From positions 19,098,269-19,162,268 of the forward strand of contig CM055076.1 in the NCBI GenBank assembly GCA_029204045.2: a DNA stretch of 64,000 nt. The letters run 5' to 3'. Shown piece after piece: positions 31,365 through 42,785 of this stretch. Each line of letters begins with the position of its first letter. Within the stretch, counting starts at the first letter, position 1. The stretch comes from Tillandsia leiboldiana. Lineage: Eukaryota > Streptophyta > Magnoliopsida > Poales > Bromeliaceae. The position numbers and the translations under genes were made by a program. The notes under the pieces are model-generated. The model was not told the DNA's origin. It did not search any database and saw nothing but the letters and a program-made list of their open reading frames with translations.

Positions 31365-32993
31365 ATCAGTGCTCTTAAAGGGGAGAATATTGATGAACTG
31401 TTGGAAACTGTCATGCTTGTAGCAGAGGTATACGTATGTTGGATTTAATTTCTAGAGTTTTTGCTTCATCTGGCTCCGAAAGCTCTCTAACATATAATTA
31501 TTAAAATTGGTGAAGCTACAAGAATTGAAGGCCAATCCTCATAGAAATGCAAAGGGTACTGTAATTGAGGCTGGTCTTGACAAATCCAAGGGGCAGTTGC
31601 TACTCTTATTGTGCAAAATGGAACCCTAAAAAGGGGAGATGTTGTTGTGTGTGGTGAAGCTTTTGGGAAGGTTAGTTTTTCTATTATGTCTCTGCTTACA
31701 CATTCGTATACAATATCAATGTTCCGGAGTATGAACTCTAAATTTCCATTTCTGGATCATTTGGTTTCATTTTATGGTCAATCGATTCTTAAGATATTAT
31801 ATTTTCGACAACCAGGTGCGTGCTATGTTTGACGATAGAGGAAGCCGAGTTGATGAAGCTGGACCATCCATGGCTGTGCAGGTTTCTTGGTTTCTTCCTG
31901 TTTGCGATACTTCTCTAATAGTCATTTATCATTGCTATTTAAGCGCATTTAAAATCTCAAAATTCTTATCGTTGTTTGGTGTATTGGTATCTTGGAACCG
32001 AGTCCCGAACAACTTTAGATGCAAGTCCTAGGTTGTAAATTGTAAGTTCAGAACTAAGCTAATACCTGTATCAATCAATAAAATTGTCGAGTATTATAGA
32101 AAGAAGTTTTCTTCTTAGAGTTTGAATTGTAGATAAGATTTAGGTTGTGTACTCTTGGAGCTGAAGTTTCCGGTAAAATCATGAGACTATTGTGATCAGT
32201 CTGTTTTGGCCATGGTGAAATAATCACTGAGAATGCTGATTAGCAGTCCTAATTACATAATTGAAAAATTTTAGATGCTAACGCCGTGTTGATTGGACTC
32301 ATGAATGGCGTCAGATGTTCAAGCTTTGATGTTCATGCATGTGTCTATTTCCATTGTTGAATCACTTATTCTATTATTGCTTTTACAAATTTTGTCCCCA
32401 GGTAATTGGCCTGAGTGATGTTCCCATTGCTGGCGATGAATTCGAGGTTGTTAGTTCCCTCGATGTCGCGCGCGAAAGGGCTGAAGCACGTGCAGATTCG
32501 TTGCGGATCGAACGAATATGAGCGAAAGCTGGGAAGGGAAAGGTCACTCTTTCTTCCATCGCTGCTGCAGTTTCAGCAGGAAAGCAGTCCGGATTAGATA
32601 GACATCAGCTGAATATAATCCTCAAAGTCGACGTCCAGGTATGCCGTATGCAAATGCTTATCCTTATGTTGCCCTAAATAACTCTCTATTTATGTTTTAA
32701 TTCCAATAATTAGTACCTCAATTGTGATCAAAAGTTATTTTTTAATAACATAATCTCTGAACCTTCCTTTGGTAAAAGAAGGATGCTATGCCAACGAATA
32801 CGCCCATTTTTGTTTATATATTTAAGCAACTGTGGGATTTGCCTCTCCATATTCATCGCAACTTTTGTTTTCTTTCCAACTTCTAAGATTTCCATTTAAA
32901 TCAGGGTTCAATTGAAGCTATCAGGCATGCAGTTCAAGTGCTTCCACAAGATAATGTTTCTCTAAAATTCCTACTTCAAGCCCCAGGCGATGT
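31365..32993 (+). pseudogene. Plastid translation initiation factor IF-2 fragment, broken
   Basis: Five exons of a nuclear gene for chloroplast IF-2: 31365-31427, about 31516-31670, 31816-31881, 32402-32638 and 32905 to about 32993. They correspond to the region after the GTPase G domain into domain II and the start of domain III: SALKGENIDELLETVMLVAE, LQELKANPHRNAKGTVIEAGL, NGTLKRGDVVVCGEAFGK, DEFEVVSSLDVARERA, then GSIEAIRHAVQVLPQ. It is not functional. A one-base deletion near 31594 shifts the frame, and TGA at 32518-32520 stands where a Ser codon is expected after SLRIERI. The G domain and C-terminus are absent. Homology stops abruptly at about 32993, where another gene's exon border begins. 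Intact GT/AG sites show capture from genomic DNA, not cDNA. Confidence 0.85.
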
Positions 32994-33011
32994 GAATTGC
33001 TTGTATTGTAG

Positions 33012-33101
33012 TTGGAATTAATTGGTCCTCCAGTAGGACCATTGTCCATTCCTGACAAAGAGATTCTGCAGATGGAAGCAAGAACAAGTCTTGGGACTAA
33101 G
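33012..33101 (+). pseudogene. Unrecognised captured exon, copy 2
   Basis: A 30-codon open exon between a TTGTAG acceptor and a GTAATT donor. It reads LELIGPPVGPLSIPDKEI.. and ends ARTSLGTK. It is the same exon as 27750-27800 but longer and less decayed. I do not recognise the parent gene. Confidence 0.45.
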
Positions 33102-33189
33102 GTAATTGTAGTTCCTCTTTTATACACTTTTGTATTTAATATAATAATTGTGGTAGTTTCTTCTTCCTAACCATTTTGTGTGAATCTAA

Positions 33190-33490
33190 TAACGGCCTTC
33201 TCCCACCTGCCTAGAGATCTCAGCTTCATAGAGCACACAAGCCACTTGGGTTGGAAAATGTAAGGACATGTTCAAGGCCCTTTTTCATCTTTTTTCTTCC
33301 AACTGTTTTTAGTGTTTTGGGGTTTGAGGAAACTTAGATTCAGCTGCTGATGGTTGGAATTCTTAGTTTCTCAGAAGAAAAAGGGCGAGGCCAATCATCA
33401 TAGACCCCGCACTCTACACTCTAAACAAGTCCGAGATCATGCGGCCTACCCAGAAGAGGAGCCTGCGCACTGCTTTCAAGCTCTACACAG
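33190..33490 (+). pseudogene. GT14 beta-glucuronosyltransferase gene fragment
   Basis: Two short exons (about 33190-33259 and 33375-33490) separated by a GT/AG intron. They read TAFSHLPRDLSFIEHTSHLG and, after the join, RARPIIIDPALYTLNKSE then TQKRSLRTAFKLYTG. This is the signature stretch of plant glycosyltransferase family 14 (core-2/I-branching type; Golgi enzymes such as GlcAT14 that add glucuronic acid to arabinogalactan proteins). Only about 60 residues of a roughly 400-residue enzyme remain. The segment IMRP replaces the usual aromatic-rich residues before TQKRS. It lies directly after the unknown exon at 33012, in the same orientation as the other captured pieces. Confidence 0.72.
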
Positions 33491-35227
33491 GTCTGCAAGT
33501 GAAAACCATACATTAATTTCCATTTTTCATAGATATCTAAACTTCCTCCTAAAAAACGATATATTCCAATCACGATGCTTGCATTTCGAGATGAGACATT
33601 TATAAATACATGGTTAATACTCGGGGAGGATGAGCCTCCCAAGTTCCAACATGTCGGGAATTTTTTGAGGTTCCTTTTGCTAGCGGAGAGTGTTTTTATG
33701 CTGTGAGAGGTTCGTCAGTTTTTACTAATATATGTCTACTAAGACTCTGAAAGAAACATTAGCATGTAAGTACTGCTCTTTAGTGTTTTATATTTGTTAT
33801 ACTGAAAGAGGATACCCTCTCAATGCATCTAATGTTTTTCAATATATTATTATATAAACCCTGATGAACTACCGTATTAGTCTATGTGCTTCTAATAGTT
33901 CTAGGTCTGCCAGGGAGAAGTCACTGACTGTAAATAGGTTAACGAGGATAAAACTTACTGAGAATCAGCGTTGAATCCTACAAAGCACAATAAGGGGCAG
34001 ATACACAGCAGCATTTACATCAGCCTCCTAAGTTTACATTGCGATGTGGGTTTTCTAGCCAATCTAGACACACTTCTCAACAATAGCAAAGAAAAAAGGA
34101 ATTTCAAACAAAATAGTCTGTTTAAACATTCTTTCCTGCATTTTTTCCTGTAATTGGACTACTTCTTCCAACATGTATTCATGTTGGGTTGGTTTATGAA
34201 AAGGTGATGACATAATCGGGCTACTAAGAAAAAACTACATATATAGGACAGGTGAGGAATTGATCAACGGTGGGATGTCCTCATATTTTTCATAAATCAA
34301 CCCCAATATGGATGTTGGATTATAGGAGTTCTCATATCGTCTTCCCATGAAATGGTCATACTTATATGAAGAGGTTTTTGGAATGGTACTAACTGCTCTT
34401 TTCGTCGTGTTTACTAAAATGGAACTTCAGATTCTGTTTAGATTGGGAGTTAATTAGTAAGACAGTGGTTCAATTTTTTGCTAAAATTGCTTACTGAAAG
34501 GCATCACTAGATATATTTGTAATTTCATTTCTTTGAGTAAAGATGGAGTGGCATGCAGATCATGTTGCTTTCATCATAAGCATCAATCTTTTCCGGTGTT
34601 ACTTCTTTGCTTCCTACTTCATTAATAAATGTCTCTATTGAAGTTGAAATGCACCCAATTGTCTCACCATATTGGTTCTTTTCTCTAAATATATTACACT
34701 GAATTTTCTATTCTGGGTTTATACATGTAATTTATCGGTCATGTCATATTTGTTCGCAGAAAATCTATCGAACTTCTTATTCTTGTGTGTTTGAATTTGA
34801 TGGGCTTGTCTTTATTAGATTAGAAAATGAGAAAGAAACATTGAAAACAAGTCTTTATGTGCTGCCAGTTTTTTTTTTTCCCTTTCTCAGTCATCATACT
34901 TTTCTATAGTTGTACACTTTGCTTTTGAAGATTTTCAAAATATTCAACATCATTTCTTATTCATCTCTTATTCACTTTTATTACAAGATTTTGCTGTTCT
35001 TTATTTGTCTCTACTATTCGTTCCCTACCATTTCATTTCTCGACATGACTACCAATTCAAGGCGGCATGTTCTGAGTGACAGGTTTGTCTTTCTCATGAT
35101 CTGCAATCTCTGACTTCTCTGTAAGTTCTCTGAATTTTTGACATTATGAAGTTGCAGCTTTACTAATCACGGAGGCTTTTGGCCTTTTTTCTTTTTTTTT
35201 TTTTTTTCCATTACCCTGGTTATTCAG
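33491..35227. other. Non-coding cargo, no gene recognised
   Basis: A/T-rich intron-like sequence. Short open stretches such as the one ending TTCAAGGCGGCATGTTCTGAGTGACAG before a GT at about 35083 could be further exons, but no family was recognised. Confidence 0.4.
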
Positions 35228-35305
35228 AATTATACAATCAGAAGGGCTTTATGGTGAAGTTCCACAGGAGTTATTCGGCCTTCCTCAACTGCAAAACTGC
35301 AACAG
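35228..35305 (+). pseudogene. Possible LRR exon fragment
   Basis: A 78-base open exon between TTATTCAG and GTGTAAG, reading SEGLYGEVPQELFGLPQLQN. This fits one leucine-rich repeat of the receptor-kinase type (GxxPxxLxxLxxLQ). One repeat alone is weak evidence. Confidence 0.35.
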
Positions 35306-36020
35306 GTGTAAGTCAACCACTAGCTAATTTCAGATCATAGACAGTTGCAACCATATTATTATCATCATTAGGAATGGTGTTTCTGTAACCACATTTCTCT
35401 ATCATATGGTTCGAACCATGATATTCAGTTGGGAGAATTTATAGATTTTACCTGAACCATAAAGCATCTTAAAATTGCTATCTAAACTTGAGAAACTTTG
35501 ATTTGCTACCCAAATTGCTCTCTGAACTTGAAAATCTTTGATTTCGCTATCCAAATTGCTCTTTGAACTTGAAAATCTTTGATTTTGCTACCCATTACTT
35601 CTAATTTCAGGAAATTTAGTCATGTTTTATTAGAAGTGAAAAAAGTTGATGAATATTTTGTGAAATATCAGAATATTTTGGTAGGTTATAGAATATTTTA
35701 AAAAAAAAGTTAAAATGGCTATTCAGTTCTTACTTAGGGGTAACTAAATTAAATATACTATAAGGTTAGGTAGTAAAATCACAATTCCAGATGTTCAGGT
35801 TTGTATGGAAATACGTCTATATTTTAACATATGTTGATTGATCTATAAGGAAGCTATTAATCATGTCTTCTTTTTTTTGTTTTGGTACTAAATGAACAAC
35901 ATTTTCTTTGTGGTTGTGCAGTCAACAACGGTACCCTTATAATCTGGCTGACTGTTTGTTTGATACGATTTTTTCAACATGTTTAACGAATGTATTAACC
36001 TTGGCTGTCATCACTTGTAG

Positions 36021-36275
36021 CCGAATGAAAGCCTGTATGACCAGAAGCCTGAAGAACCAACCCCTGCTTTAACATCCTTGGCTACTTCCACTACATCAAC
36101 TGGCCTGTCCTTCCCTTCCCGATTTGAATATGTGAAGCCATCAGCCGAAACTAGCTCTAGACGAACTCAGGTAATTGGCCATGTCGCACCACCAAAATCT
36201 TCGAACTTCTTTCAAGAGTTTGGGATGGATGGTGGTTTTCAGAAGAAAACAAGCTCAGCTTCATCTAAAGTACAG
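36021..36275 (+). pseudogene. ARF-GAP (AGD8/9/10-like) single exon fragment
   Basis: An 85-codon open exon between TCACTTGTAG and a GTAACA donor. It matches the region after the zinc-finger GAP domain of plant ARF GTPase-activating proteins: ESLYDQKPEEP, SRFEYVKPS, HVAPPKSSNFFQEFGMD and GFQKKTSSASSKVQ. The catalytic Cys4 GAP domain and the C-terminal EARKKFSNAKSISS region are absent. The whole gene is not here; this is a captured piece on the same strand as the others, about 1.9 kb from the Helitron end. Confidence 0.82.
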
Positions 36276-38123
36276 GTAACATCTTATTGGCTCATACAGA
36301 CATATTTTAATTTGATGAAATTTGATGTAAATCCACTTCAACTTTGAGAATTATTGGAAGATTGACACTTGCCTATGATGCCTAATCGATTGACACTTTC
36401 CTGTGATGCAGAATCGAATGTGGGTGGGATTGAGTTGTTTAGATTTTAACTAATTTTTCTAATCTTCAGAATTATTCGATTTGGTAATTTGTTTTTGTTG
36501 TTTTCTTTCTAAGATTTTTAGGACTTGTCCTATGGAATAAATTCCTAAAAACTAAAAATTAGAGATATGGCTTAGATTTTTTTATATATGTTCAGATTAG
36601 AAAAAAGCTCTAAATCCGTGGGATTTCTTTTAGATTAGGGTTATTGATTGACGACTATAAATATACTGGCGATGAGTTATGATGAATTAGTTTTAGCCGT
36701 TCATCCTGCCCGGCGACGCGAGCGTTGGACAAGACGGCTTCGCCGGCGACGCAAGGGGCAGCGGCTCGGTGGAGAGGCGCGCGGTGGACAAGGCGGTTCC
36801 GGCGGTGATGCGAGGGGCAGTGGCTTGGTAGAGACGCGCGGGGCAGCGACTCGGTGGAGACACGCATGGTGAACAACGCGGCTTCGGCGACGACGCGAAG
36901 GCGGCTTCGGCGACGACTCGGTTCCAGCGGCTTGGTGGCTGCTCCTAACATGCCTCTAATTACATATGCCAACAGTCCTTGGTTGCTTAATTAATTAGAT
37001 ATGCATGTCAAGGAATCCCTTTATTACATGTTAACCCAGTTTGAACTCTTCAGAGCGAGCAATGTCGTTTGAAGTATAAACATAGTATGCAATTCCTACT
37101 GAAACTATAGTTGTAATAAAGTTATTCGTTGACTTTAAACGGTTCAGTTTTGTATTCATGTTATTCTAAAATCTGAGATGCATTACATTGATATCACTTC
37201 CTATGTAACTTCCATTTTTGTGCTGTTTGTGTTTTGGATTGTGTTCATTGTTAAGAATCTGATTTTCGACTGGGTTAGACATAAGATGCAGTTAAATACT
37301 TTTGGTTAAATTTCATCGCTCTTGCTTTTATTTTCTGGACTCTAATGAATTCAAATCACTCACCGCTGCTAAATAAAATGTTTTCGCGTGAATCTAACAA
37401 TAATTGATTAAGAGGGAGCTCTGAGCAAAATATTTTTTTTTTTGATTTTTGGTTTGTCTTTCTCTATTACTCTATAATTTTAGTTTTCATTTTCCGCTGT
37501 TTTCCTACATACTGTGAGATTTTGTTTGTTCTGTTTGAGTGATCTAATCATCCATTTGTTTTGTGCCACTACTTTTAGAATTTTCTCTTTTATTTAGAGA
37601 CTAAGCGAAGGTTGCGAAATAGGAGCCAGGAAACAATGAAAATTAACGGGAAGTAAACAACAGGAATTCAGATTAACTTTTGAATACTAGAGCTGATTCA
37701 TTTGGCGACAAATAGTATATATTGTGTTTATAAGATTAGACATTGAATTTGCTATATCTATCTTTAAAAAATTTGTTTGGATCATGCAATGTATTGCTAG
37801 ACATAGTGCAAGTAATGGTTTTGTTTATAGTTAAAAGAGGTAGAACTCCTGTATAAGAAAACAGAAGAAAATGTATTCTTCGATCATTCTTGATGTTTTA
37901 AAATAAAAAAGTTTGAATATACAACATGCTTTGGGTTTGGTTCAACTTTAATTATTGAAGGTTAATAATTATGTTTCTTTCTGTTTAGTTCCTTATTACG
38001 ATAGTCCTTTTTGCTTAGTTTACTTATGTTCCTGTGTTGGTGTACTGCAAGGTTATGTTGTACGTTATGTAATATTTATCGAAAAATATAAAATAAAAAA
38101 TAATATTTATTGAAAAAATTATA
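36276..38123. other. Helitron 3' region, no gene
   Basis: 36700-36920 is a G/C-rich imperfect tandem repeat (GGCGACGACGCG, CGGTGGAGACACGC type units) whose open frames are low-complexity. The remainder is A/T-rich without recognisable content. Confidence 0.5.
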
Positions 38124-38152
38124 CCCGCGGCGCAGCGCGGGCACTTCACTAG
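38124..38152 (+). other. Helitron 3' terminus (hairpin plus CTAG)
   Basis: Stem CCCGCG (38124-38129), loop GCGCAG, stem CGCGGG (38136-38141), then CACTTCA and CTAG (38149-38152), with T at 38153. This is the classical plant Helitron end: a short GC hairpin about 10 bases before CTRR, inserted 5' of T. Confidence 0.88.
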
Positions 38153-38265
38153 TATGCTTTAAATTACAATTAAGAATATTCCACAAATAAACCAAACTAA
38201 ATCAGGAGATCTAAATCAAAAGACTACATCAACTAAACTGAAGAAATATGCTAAATTAGAACAAT

Positions 38266-38736
38266 TGTAACGACCTGCCTCACTATCAATAATAACTCGT
38301 TGGGTCTCCAAACCACAGCCCAAAATGCTTAAGCCCAGTTATTATTACTAGTGTCCATGTCTCTTAGATAGCCAATCACAGCTCCATTTCTATCTGATGT
38401 GGGACGATCGGGGTGTTACAAACTCTCCCCGTTTAAGCCTGACGTCCTCATCAGCCCAAACACACACACAGTCCAAGATCACCAGGCGATGCGAGACTTG
38501 TCTCCCTAGCCCTGTCATCTAGACCCAGACTCAGCTGAGACTTGTCACACACTTCCAGCTGGTTGATTGGCTCTGATACCAAATGTAACGACCCGACCCA
38601 CTAGCAATAATAACTCATTGGGCCCAAACCACGGCCCAAAATGCTTAAGCCCAGTTATTATTATTAGTGTCCATGTCTCTTATATACCCAATCATAACTC
38701 CATTCCCATCCGATGTGGGACTATTGGGGTGCCACA
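38266..38736 (-). mobile_element. TRIM retrotransposon, family 2, complete copy
   Basis: Two direct LTRs (38266-38420, 155 bp; 38584-38736, 153 bp) flank a 163 bp interior. The polypurine-tract complement CTCTCCCCGTTT follows the left LTR, and the Met-tRNA primer-site complement GGCTCTGATACCAAAT precedes the right LTR. Target duplication ACAAT lies at 38261-38265 and 38737-38741. It sits in the solo LTR just beyond the Helitron end. Non-coding. Confidence 0.92.
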
Positions 38737-41623
38737 ACAATCTGAATGAAGAGTGGAATCACAAAGGATTGTCCATGATCAAAGCTCAGAACAGGGCTCT
38801 CCAGTATCGTCCTCACGCAACGTCCCGACCCTCACCACCCGCGGTACCTGGAACTGGGGGCAGTGAGAAACCAGTAAGGGTCTCCTAGTGGATACCGCAA
38901 GCCGACGAAGGCAAGATGTACTCACTGGCAACCGAAAGAAAACAAACGACTACAAGGTATCGCAAGGTCAGATATAGTATCAAAATGAATAGGAAAACCG
39001 AATACAGTAGCAATAGAATACATCAAGCATAATATAAGAATAATAGATACTGTAAACTTGAAAGATGCTAATAATCAATAACAACCGATGATAAACAAAT
39101 ATAGCAGTAATAATGACTGGAAAGAAATTATAACTACCAATCAATACATAAATATCCGCTACCGTAAAGAATATCAAATATGATAATGCATCAAACTGAT
39201 GAATAATACAAGTCACCCAATCGCATGCCATATTGGTCTAAAAACCTCAAGCGAAGCCACGTTCCGCTCACCCCTGGCATATAACCCTAGCAGGGGCCGC
39301 ATCGGGCTCACGGGTCGAAAATATGATCACTTTTCCGGAAAAGAACACCCTCTTGTAGTGGATCAGACCACTGGTGTACATGAAATGCTCTCAAGCTGTG
39401 GCGATCAATGCAAAATGCTCAATGGCCAATTGTCGGCAAATAGCCGAGATAGAATCAACAAGGAATCACTGACCGAATCCAACAAGTCATATCACAAGGT
39501 CTCAATATGTCACTGACCAATCAAGCCCACTATTCCTGAAGGAATGTCATAGTGTCACCGACCTATCAGGTCTATATAATTCGAACATCATGCAATAGAT
39601 TTGAGATGTCATAAATCACGAAATCACTAAGTCATGCTATAATCATGTCATAGGAACTCTAACAAATCACAGAATACCGCTCTACATGTAGGTCACTATG
39701 CAAATAGGAGAGTAGAGAAGACATAAACAAAGTGAGTGGTGCTCAAGTGCTCAACATGCAATGTGTCTAATCAAGAAAAAGAAACACGGAGGAAGGAATG
39801 TCACCGAGCATGCACCACTGAACCAACTTCGGATCGAAGTACCCACCTAAGATCCGATGAAGCACCTAACGCCAAAAGCGCTGCAACTAGTCACCTGCAC
39901 CTACGAAAGGTACTACAAAAATCACAAATCTAAAAGTCACTCTAAACCACAAAGGAATCATTCAACTCACACCCTGAAAAACATTCGGGCCATCGGTACC
40001 TTTTACCGATTCCCGGAACCCGCTGGAGATCCCCGGCAACTCACCGGAACACAACCGAAACCCACACAGTGTCCCAGAGAGTTCCAACACTCGCCAAATA
40101 CCACCCTCTGCCCCGAGACACCAATTTGGGTGTCCGGGCAACAAGACACACAAACGATGCGAATAGGTGTGATTAATATAAACCAAATAATACCGGGTTC
40201 TCAAATATGCCAATTTCGGCTCCGAAATCCACCACAACGTATCCACTACCTCTGGACACACGAGGAAGTAAGGACGACCAGCCAACAAGGATCGACAACA
40301 GACGCAACGCATTCAAGTTGACAGAACCCGAATTCCGAAACAAAACCGTGATTGGACGACCAATTTGGCCGATAATCACACCGGAATCCAAAATAAACAC
40401 TACAACCGTCCACAAACCTAGGACAACTAGTCCAACGGTCACGCACTGCTCGTACACGCTTCCTAGGGCAGCACACATGCATTATTTGCACAAAAACCAC
40501 AAAATATACTCTAAATAGCACCATTACTGCATAAAAATAGAGTAATTAAGCATTTACCTAATTTCCTGCACTTCGGGACCCAACCAACACCGCAGCCTGA
40601 CAGGTCTCGACGTTCTGAAGGCGATGCTCGCTGTCCGGAGCTCAAATGGGCACTGGAGAGCGCGCCGGGGTGCGTCTTGGGTCGAGGCAGAGAGCGGCCC
40701 AACAGATCGCGGGGCGCTGCTGGTGCGGGCGCCCAGGGTAGGGGGTCCGCGGCTCGGCCCGAGTGGCGCGTGGCACAGGGACGCAAGCTGGCGGCGGCAC
40801 CTCCCACACGCGCATGTGTGCGAGCGGCCGGCGGCGGCTGCTGCCGCAGGAAGAGGGCGCCCTAAACCAAAGGTGAAGAGCCAGATTTGCTTCTTCTCCG
40901 GCTTGGAATCCGTCAGCGCAAAGGCGTACAGACGGGGAGGGGAGAGGGTTGGCGGCTGAGGAGAGGAGAAAAAAGGATTAGGGATAATTAATTGGGATTA
41001 AAGAAACCCTAACTCCACCTGTATCCCTCTTTTGGAAACTTTTGGTTAAATTACCTCCGTGTCTCCAAATCCACTTATTCAAAACCGAAACTTCAGAATT
41101 TAAAATTTCAAACTCCCATATCCTCGAAAAACGTGCCAAAAATCGAACGTCTCAAGATTACCGATTTTACGAATCTTGATGCGTAAAATGCTACAATTGT
41201 TTCTGAATTTACCGAAATCTGAATTTTCGATCCTATAATCTCGCAAAACGTGCAGATCCGGGTATCAGATTTGAAATCTGATCGCACCATCGCGTTCAAT
41301 TCGACGATGCCATTAAAGTGATGATCTTCTTTTTCGAAGATCTCACCAGATTCAAAAGTTGGTCATTTTTCAGAGAAAAATTAGATTTCCGTGATTTTTT
41401 CGCTGAACTCCGTTTTTCACGCTTTTCGGTACAACCAACACAGCGAATTCAAAAATGGACTTGACCACACCCTTCAGCGCTTATTTACTAATAAACCAGT
41501 GAAGATAATTCTGAGAATTAAATCTTTAAAATACTGAAATTAATACCCTCATCAGATTTCCGGGATAAATTTCGGACTTCAATTTAAAATTCCAAATTCG
41601 AATTTACGGTTCCATACAGTCAT

Positions 41624-41681
41624 CTTATGGTTCAAAAAGATACATTTAACTATTTTATAGTTTGGCATATTGTTCACTTTG
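41624..41681. mobile_element. Middle piece of split fold-back MITE
   Basis: CTTATGGTTCAAAAAG through CATATTGTTCACTTTG continues the MITE begun at 25125-25179, up to the CTTTG duplication of the next TRIM. Confidence 0.6.
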
Positions 41682-42043
41682 TGTAACGACCCAAATCACA
41701 GCCCAAAATACTTAAGTTCAATTATTATTACTAGTCGATGTCACAGACTCCCTCGTTTAGGCCTGACGTCCTCGTCAGCCCAAACACACACAGAGCTCAA
41801 TATCACCAGGCGATGTAAGACTTGTCTCGCTAGCCTTGTCATCTAGAGATTCGTCACATACTTTCGGCTGGTAACTGGCTTTGATACCAAATGTAACGAC
41901 CCGACCCATTACCAATAATAACTCGTTGGGCCCAAACAACAGCCCAAAATGCTTAAGCCCAATTATTATTACTAATGTCCATGTCCTTTATATACCAAGC
42001 AGAACTCCATTCCCATCCAATGTGAAACTATTAAGGTGTCACA
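41682..42043 (-). mobile_element. TRIM retrotransposon, family 2, internally shortened copy
   Basis: The right LTR (41892-42043) is full length. The left one (from 41682) lacks its middle, going from TTATTATTACTAGT almost directly to the interior CTCGTTTAGGCCTGACGTCC. A primer-site complement (GGCTTTGATACCAAAT) is present. Perfect target duplication CTTTG lies at 41677-41681 and 42044-42048. Confidence 0.9.
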
Positions 42044-42230
42044 CTTTGTCATCCTGTAATTATTTTCAAATTTTTTTACTTTGCTATCCATTAGACAACT
42101 TTTTAGAAAAATAAAAGTTAAATGACAATAAAGCAAAGGGAAACTTTTTGAACCACATAGTGACATAATAAAAAATGCCCTATACTTCAGGGAGGCTAAT
42201 CTGAAGTTTATTCTTCTCGAGAATTAATAG
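42044..42230. mobile_element. Right piece of split fold-back MITE
   Basis: CTTTGTCATCCTGTAATT through AAACTTTTTGAACCAC and GGCTAATCTGAAGTTTA completes the MITE. Its ends pair with 25125-25179. Confidence 0.6.
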
Positions 42231-42785
42231 TAGAAAAAGGATGAAAATTTATTCTATTTATAAGAAATAGGTGTCAAAACATTTTTTAAAATTTTTTTTT
42301 TACACAAGCCATTTAATTACAAAAGGTGTAGCCAATAATTAATCCCCTTATGCAATTACTTCTTCGTAATTTTTCAATGAGTAACTTTTACTAATGTGAT
42401 CTACAACAACAGTAAAGGGACTATATATTAAAAAAAAATTACAAGATTTTGAAAAAAAAAAAAAACTTATTACTGTAACATCAAATTAAAAAATTAATAA
42501 ATATTCATCTTTTCACTTTCTCTTTGTAATTATCAAAAATATATATTTTTCCTCCTCAAAATCTGTTCTGTCTATTTTTTATAATTTATAACTAAATATA
42601 TTGAATACGCATTTACAAATACTAAAAATATTTTAAAATATTAAATTTTGCCCTTCATAATGAATAACGGTAGTTTTGCTTTTTGACCAACTTCGTTAAC
42701 ACGAAACTCCCTTAAAAAAAATATTTGAAATTTTAACAGTGCAAAACATAGATTTTTTAAAAATTAGAACAAAAAATAAAAAATA
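42231..42785. other. A/T-rich intergenic DNA
   Basis: Unique A/T-rich sequence. 42560-42660 weakly resembles 7960-8030 in the MITE at 7828. No gene. Confidence 0.4.

Larger units (their letters stand above)
25453..38152 (+). mobile_element. Helitron-like composite carrying captured gene fragments (5' end tentative)
   Basis: The 3' end is well supported: a GC hairpin followed by ...CTAG at 38152 with T next. Everything from about 25.45 kb to 38152 interrupts one solo LTR, so it was inserted as a block or in stages. A plausible 5' end is TCTACCACAATCAATAAAG at 25453 preceded by A, which fits the A/T insertion rule, but other TC positions nearby are possible. The cargo consists of exon-intron fragments of prolyl 4-hydroxylase, IF-2, GT14 and ARF-GAP, all on the plus strand, plus less certain pieces. 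No Rep/helicase was seen, so it is non-autonomous. A solo copia LTR inserted later at 25759-27150. Confidence 0.65.
25180..41618 (-). mobile_element. Solo chromovirus LTR (third family), split by later insertions
   Basis: Begins TGTCACGCCCCGGGG at 25180 and ends ...TTCCATACA at 41618. It is flanked by the perfect duplication GTCAT (25175-25179 and 41619-41623), although the ends are 16.4 kb apart. LTR sequence proper is 25180 to about 25452, 38153-38265 and 38742-41618, about 3.26 kb in total. The rest is the Helitron-like composite and a TRIM. The right part shows typical LTR content, including a G/C-rich block at 40560-40960. ORFs in it are not supported as genes. No internal retroelement region is present. 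Confidence 0.8.

Noticed and set aside
36648..36972. Arg/Gly-rich coding region
   Set aside because: G/C-rich imperfect tandem repeats give open frames on both strands, with no recognisable protein.
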